Shown here: piece by piece, positions 60,582-64,000 of the stretch | Layout of the letters: every line of letters starts with the position of its first letter | Numbering within the stretch: the stretch's first letter is position 1 | Origin: Cinnamomum chago | Lineage: Eukaryota; Streptophyta; Magnoliopsida; Laurales; Lauraceae | Length of the DNA stretch: 64,000 bases | Direction: 5' to 3' | Assembly (NCBI GenBank): GCA_038049695.1 | Contig: CP142452.1 | Location: forward strand, 69,507,501 to 69,571,500 | Made by a program: the position numbers and the translations under genes | Notes under the pieces: model-generated | The model's database searches: none | The model's input: the letters and a program-made list of their open reading frames with translations, nothing else | What the model was told of the DNA's origin: nothing

Positions 60582-61332
60582 GGGAAGTTTTGAATACACT
60601 ACTGGTTTTTTTGAGCACACCCACCTTTTTTTAAAAAAATTATACATGACGAAAATACCCATTATTTCCGTGCATATCGCTTGCACATGAGATATGCACG
60701 GGGTTTCCTAGCCGTGTACCTCTTTATGTGCATGGCTCTGAAACTTCATGCACCATGGAGAAGACAGCGTGCGCACCTCGTCCCTCGACACCTCCCTCTG
60801 CAAGTAGACCGCTTCCGCGCTGACCGCCTTGGTGAGCTCGATGATCATGCTCTCCGAGCCCCCAATTCAGACGATGAGGTCAGAGCCATGGGATTGGAGG
60901 GAGTGGTGGAGGTTTGCAACAGATTCGATGACGAAGGAAGTGCAATAGGGGCCGGTGCGGTCGAAGCCGGAGACAAACTTACCGAAGTCGCGGGGGTTGA
61001 AGTAGAAGAGCGGGAGGAGAGAGAGGGAGTCATCGTGGACGATGGAGGCATGTCAGAAAGGGGTTGGAGGGGTCGGCGGTCATGAAAGTGGCACATGAGA
61101 GGCTGCCGTTGGAGGAAGAGGAGCCGCGGGATTCAATGGTGGAGGAGGCTGCAGATGCACTTGCCGTTGGAGGAAGAGGCTGCAGATGGAATAGCTAGTT
61201 TCACAGGTGGTGGGTGGGGGAGAGGGGAATAGGGTATTTTGGATATTATTGAAAAAAAAAGGGTGTACTCGGTAAAACATGTGGTTGCAAGTAGAAGCAA
61301 AACATGTGGTTGCAAATAGAATAGAAATTCCC
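60582..61332. mobile_element. 751-bp Mutator-like element carrying a PHR2-like gene fragment, family M copy 2
   Basis: Ends GGGAAGTTTT / AGAAATTCCC and 9-bp duplications TTTGTAATA / TTTGTGATA (60573-60581, 61333-61341; one mismatch) mark a Mutator element. The subterminal AAAATACCCAT, GATATGCACGGGGTTTCC and GGGTATTTTGGATATTATTG parts match the element at 16993-17600, but the interior differs and is GC-rich host-derived sequence. Confidence 0.82.
60765..61075 (-). pseudogene. PHR2: Captured fragment of photolyase/blue-light receptor PHR2
   Basis: The minus strand reads, in one frame, FYFNPRDFGKFVSGFDRTGP, then VIESVANLHHSLQSHGSDLI, one TGA, then IIELTKAVSAEAVYLQREVS and RDEVR. This parallels the N-terminal photolyase domain of PHR2 (FDPRDYGK-SSGFDKTGP, FLIESV-LR-SLQ-GS-L, EL-K-GADAVYAHKEVS-DEV). 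The expected WFRNDLR motif just upstream is absent (IV runs straight into VHDD). With the stop, the deletion and no other exons, it is a dead fragment. Plain cryptochrome-DASH origin is less likely because of the GFDRTGP and EVSRDEV blocks. Confidence 0.72.
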
Positions 61333-61597
61333 TTTGTGATAAGCAACAGTATATACTTTGCATGTGGAGTAGAAGCCACGAGGAATATGGCGGCTTCTTG
61401 TAAGCTAAATCCAAGACAAAGTCGCCTTCTTCGGATCTGTAAGTTGTTTTTCTGGCACCACTTGGTACTATGGATTCGTTTGTTTTTATCTTCAAACAGA
61501 AAAATGGCAGTAGTAATAGATATAGGTTGGTTATCTTATAATGACAAGCAGACCCCGCACAAGTTTGAAAGGGCAAAATCCATGTATACAGCTGTTA

Positions 61598-61598
<1 letters not shown>

Positions 61599-61628
<30 letters not shown>
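61599..61628. repeat. (CTCACT)5 microsatellite
   Basis: Hexamer run; a short (CT)n follows at about 61699. Confidence 0.9.
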
Positions 61629-61859
61629 ATTTGTGGCATTAATTTCATGTGGGGCCCTCTTAAAATGCTTACAAATGAGGCCGACTTGGACGCGGTTCTC
61701 TCTCTCTCTCTCTCACTCAGTGGAGAACAATTGATGTAGAACTAGTCTGGCCCTTACTGTGAGGTCCACTTGGATTGAAGACTAGAGGTTGTGTAAGACC
61801 CACCTGCATGGGCAATCTGTACACAATGTCCATATGCATGGGCCCAACGTATGTTTCAA

Positions 61860-62745
61860 GTCACGGTGTCAATCGAATCGCGGTATCCGTCGATCCCAAA
61901 AATCGATACAACATTGGTATAGGCCTCAGTTCGTGGTTCGTGATGATGCGATTTTTTTCTAGTCCAAACAGATTTGAAGAAAAAGACATAAAAAAATTCA
62001 AAATATTAGAAAATGCTGAAAATAGATTTTTTTTACTTTAGTAACAATTATAAATCAAATTACCGGTCCCCCTAAGTAATGAGATCCTATATTGGAGTCT
62101 TATCCGAAATTATATAAATTTTGTTTACAATTAAATAGATCTAAAAAAATTATATGTATATGCCAAATAAGTTAGAATAACACAAAATTTATAAAATGCA
62201 ACAATAATTATGACTTATGAGATATCTATTAGTGTGAAATTTAAGAAAACATAACTTATTTGTATATAGTGTATCCCATCAATCATCGGTCATCACCCAA
62301 TTTATAGATCTAGCATAAAAAAATATAGATATCTAAGATAATGAAACATATACATAACAAAAAGGGCATGCAATCATCATTTCCAAGATATTTCTGAATT
62401 AATCTAAAAAAAAAACACAAAACACTAACTTTGGTAGAGTTGTATGTGATTTTTCCTTATTAAATTCGCAAAAAATATGTGATTTTGATAACTTGAGAGG
62501 TGTTGAAAGTGTTAAGAAGGAAGATGAGCTGTTTGTATTTGGAGGAAATGGATTGAAATGGGAAAGAAGATGAGGAAAAGGGAAACAAAAAGGTTTTAAG
62601 GCTGTCGGATTTCTCGGCCGATACATCGACATACACCAATAATTTGAAACGAGACAGATAATTTGGGGATATCTTGGCGATACTGTAACGATACTGATAA
62701 TTTGCAAATTATCGATTCAGTATTGGCCGATATTTTTATCCATGG
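61860..62745. repeat. AT-rich repeat with GATAC/CGATA motifs at both ends
   Basis: GAATCGCGGTATCCGTCGAT near the left and GGCGATACTGTAACGATACT near the right suggest a degenerate mobile element of unknown class. No coding. Confidence 0.35.
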
Positions 62746-62899
62746 CCCCACATCCCAATGCAGAAGCCCCTCCGGTTGTTTTTTTTAGATAATAGCGAAA
62801 TGTCTCTCATAGAAGTCTGGTAAGGTCTCCAGTCCATCAACTTTTCCTCTAAGGCCTGTAGTTCATATAACTTGGACATATTTAGGTGAGAGGTCTGTA

Positions 62900-64000
62900 A
62901 CCACGCAACCTTATAAATTTTCATGACTGATTTGTCCTTTCAACTGATTAGGCATAAAATTTTAAAACTTGAAATTTCAAATCTTTCAATCTCCCTCTCT
63001 CGATCTACGCGACCCAAAAGAACCACTTCTCCTTCTTCTCCCTGCATCTTCCATTTCCGAACAAATCGATGGCTCGGGACAGATCTCAAGGGCTTGAGAT
63101 CATATTTGTTTCATCATCGAAACAGAGAGGAGCTTCTTGATCGAAACAACGAGGAGAGAAGGAGAGAGAGTCAGGGAATCAGATTGATCCTCTGTGGGCC
63201 ACGTAGATCGGAGTTGCAGTTAATCGAAATAGAGAGATCGGATTGTTGCAGATATGGTTCTGTTTTCTGAAGCAAACAGAGAGGATCTTGTCCGGTTTTC
63301 TGCAAATCTCAAATGTCACAAGAATTATAAAGACATGTTCAATCATGTGTTTTACCGAGAATGACACCTTCCCTATGGCTATGATGATTGACAAAAGATG
63401 ATGCACATGGATGTAGAGATTGAGAGATCTACATGGTCATCTCAATTCATTTATGCACTCTCCAATCTGACCCATCTGATTATTGAGGTGGTAGAAAACT
63501 GGGCTGTACATGTGTTCCCCTGTTACATGTTTGTGAACTCCTCTAAGAAGAATCACTCTATGTTTGAACATAGACCTAGATCATGTTCATGTGTTTCCTA
63601 TAGAATTTTCTCGATGTGGTGCAACCAAAGAGCTATGAACATGATGGTTAGAATTTACAAAAGGTTTCTGAATGCATGCTGCCGGATCATGGCCTTTAAT
63701 CGAGACGAGTGGGATTTGAAGAGAATGCAATAGAGGTGGGTTGTGCCACTGAGGCAGTGGCCCAGCCAAGAGAAGTGTCTGAAGCAATGGCCCAGCGTCC
63801 ACTACAGCTTACAAGAGTCTCCCTTTCTTTGACAGAGTTTTTCTCTTGACCGCGCCGTCGTCGGAGAAGGAGTTTCTCGTTGTCCTGCATAAAAGTTGCA
63901 AAGAAGTTGCTAAGCCATTGCCAAAGAAGGAAGGCAGCAGGGCTGCTATATTGTTTTTGGCAAATCTATCTTAGTTTTTATGAAATTATCTGAGTTTTTG
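62900..64000. other. Right-end region, no supported gene
   Basis: CT- and GA-rich text at 62985-63170 looks like a 5' leader, but the frames after it are short and match nothing I recognise. An inverted pair GGCAGTGGCCCAGC / GCTGGGCCATTGC-type lies at about 63750-63800. Confidence 0.4.

Noticed and set aside
60681-61085. A 134-codon plus-strand frame as a gene
   Set aside because: The coding signal of this stretch is on the other strand (PHR2-like fragment); the plus frame is its shadow.

Overview
The window is nuclear DNA of a flowering plant. It is AT-rich, almost empty of long open frames, and dense in plant-type transposable elements (Cassandra LTRs carrying 5S rRNA sequence, RTE-clade and L1-type LINE remnants, hAT, Mutator-like elements, tRNA-derived SINEs). 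The one supported gene has GT-AG introns and a CT-rich, TATA-less 5' end with telo-box sequence. The long repeat-filled introns suggest a large non-grass genome, possibly a magnoliid or other early-diverging lineage, but I cannot name the species.

Only one protein-coding gene can be supported. It lies on the minus strand, starts near 47.8 kb and ends near 15.0 kb. Two exons carry 5' leader (47627 upward, and 45049-45114). Eleven coding exons follow: 45048-44967, 43623-43537, 43115-43069, 42900-42843, 42013-41900, 39582-39472, 38624-38513, 37369-37275, 34336-34122, 21292-21073 and 15233-15208. All phases join and the total is 1167 nt (388 residues plus stop). The protein has a C2HC zinc finger of the SGF11/ataxin-7 kind followed by a basic tract. 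It matches a conserved plant family that I recognise from its sequence but whose function I do not know.

Most of the gene is intron. Intron 9 (12.8 kb) holds a decayed RTE LINE that was later hit by a Cassandra solo LTR with perfect 5-bp target duplications and by a 745-bp hAT-like element with perfect 8-bp duplications. It also holds a second, inverted LINE fragment and two diverged copies of a roughly 0.5-kb segment 9.8 kb apart. Intron 10 (5.8 kb) holds a Mutator-like element, a G-rich minisatellite, a 64-bp triplication and an L1-type LINE remnant. The leader intron carries a strong palindromic hairpin element.

Left flank (1-15 kb): intergenic, with two related SINEs, a decayed Cassandra LTR, two hAT-type non-autonomous elements, two hairpin elements, a long-TIR Mutator-like MITE, a perfect 66-bp tandem duplication and RTE LINE 3' ends. 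Right flank (48-64 kb): intergenic, with a hAT transposase pseudogene, a hAT MITE, a SINE with perfect 13-bp target duplications, a second long-TIR element, and a Mutator-like element (60582-61332) that carries a broken fragment of what looks like the PHR2 photolyase/blue-light receptor gene.

No tRNA, rRNA or CRISPR locus that could be functional was seen, and no new multi-gene system is evident. The most unusual items are the PHR2-bearing Mutator element, the nested Cassandra/LINE structure, and the dispersed gene that short-frame searching would miss.
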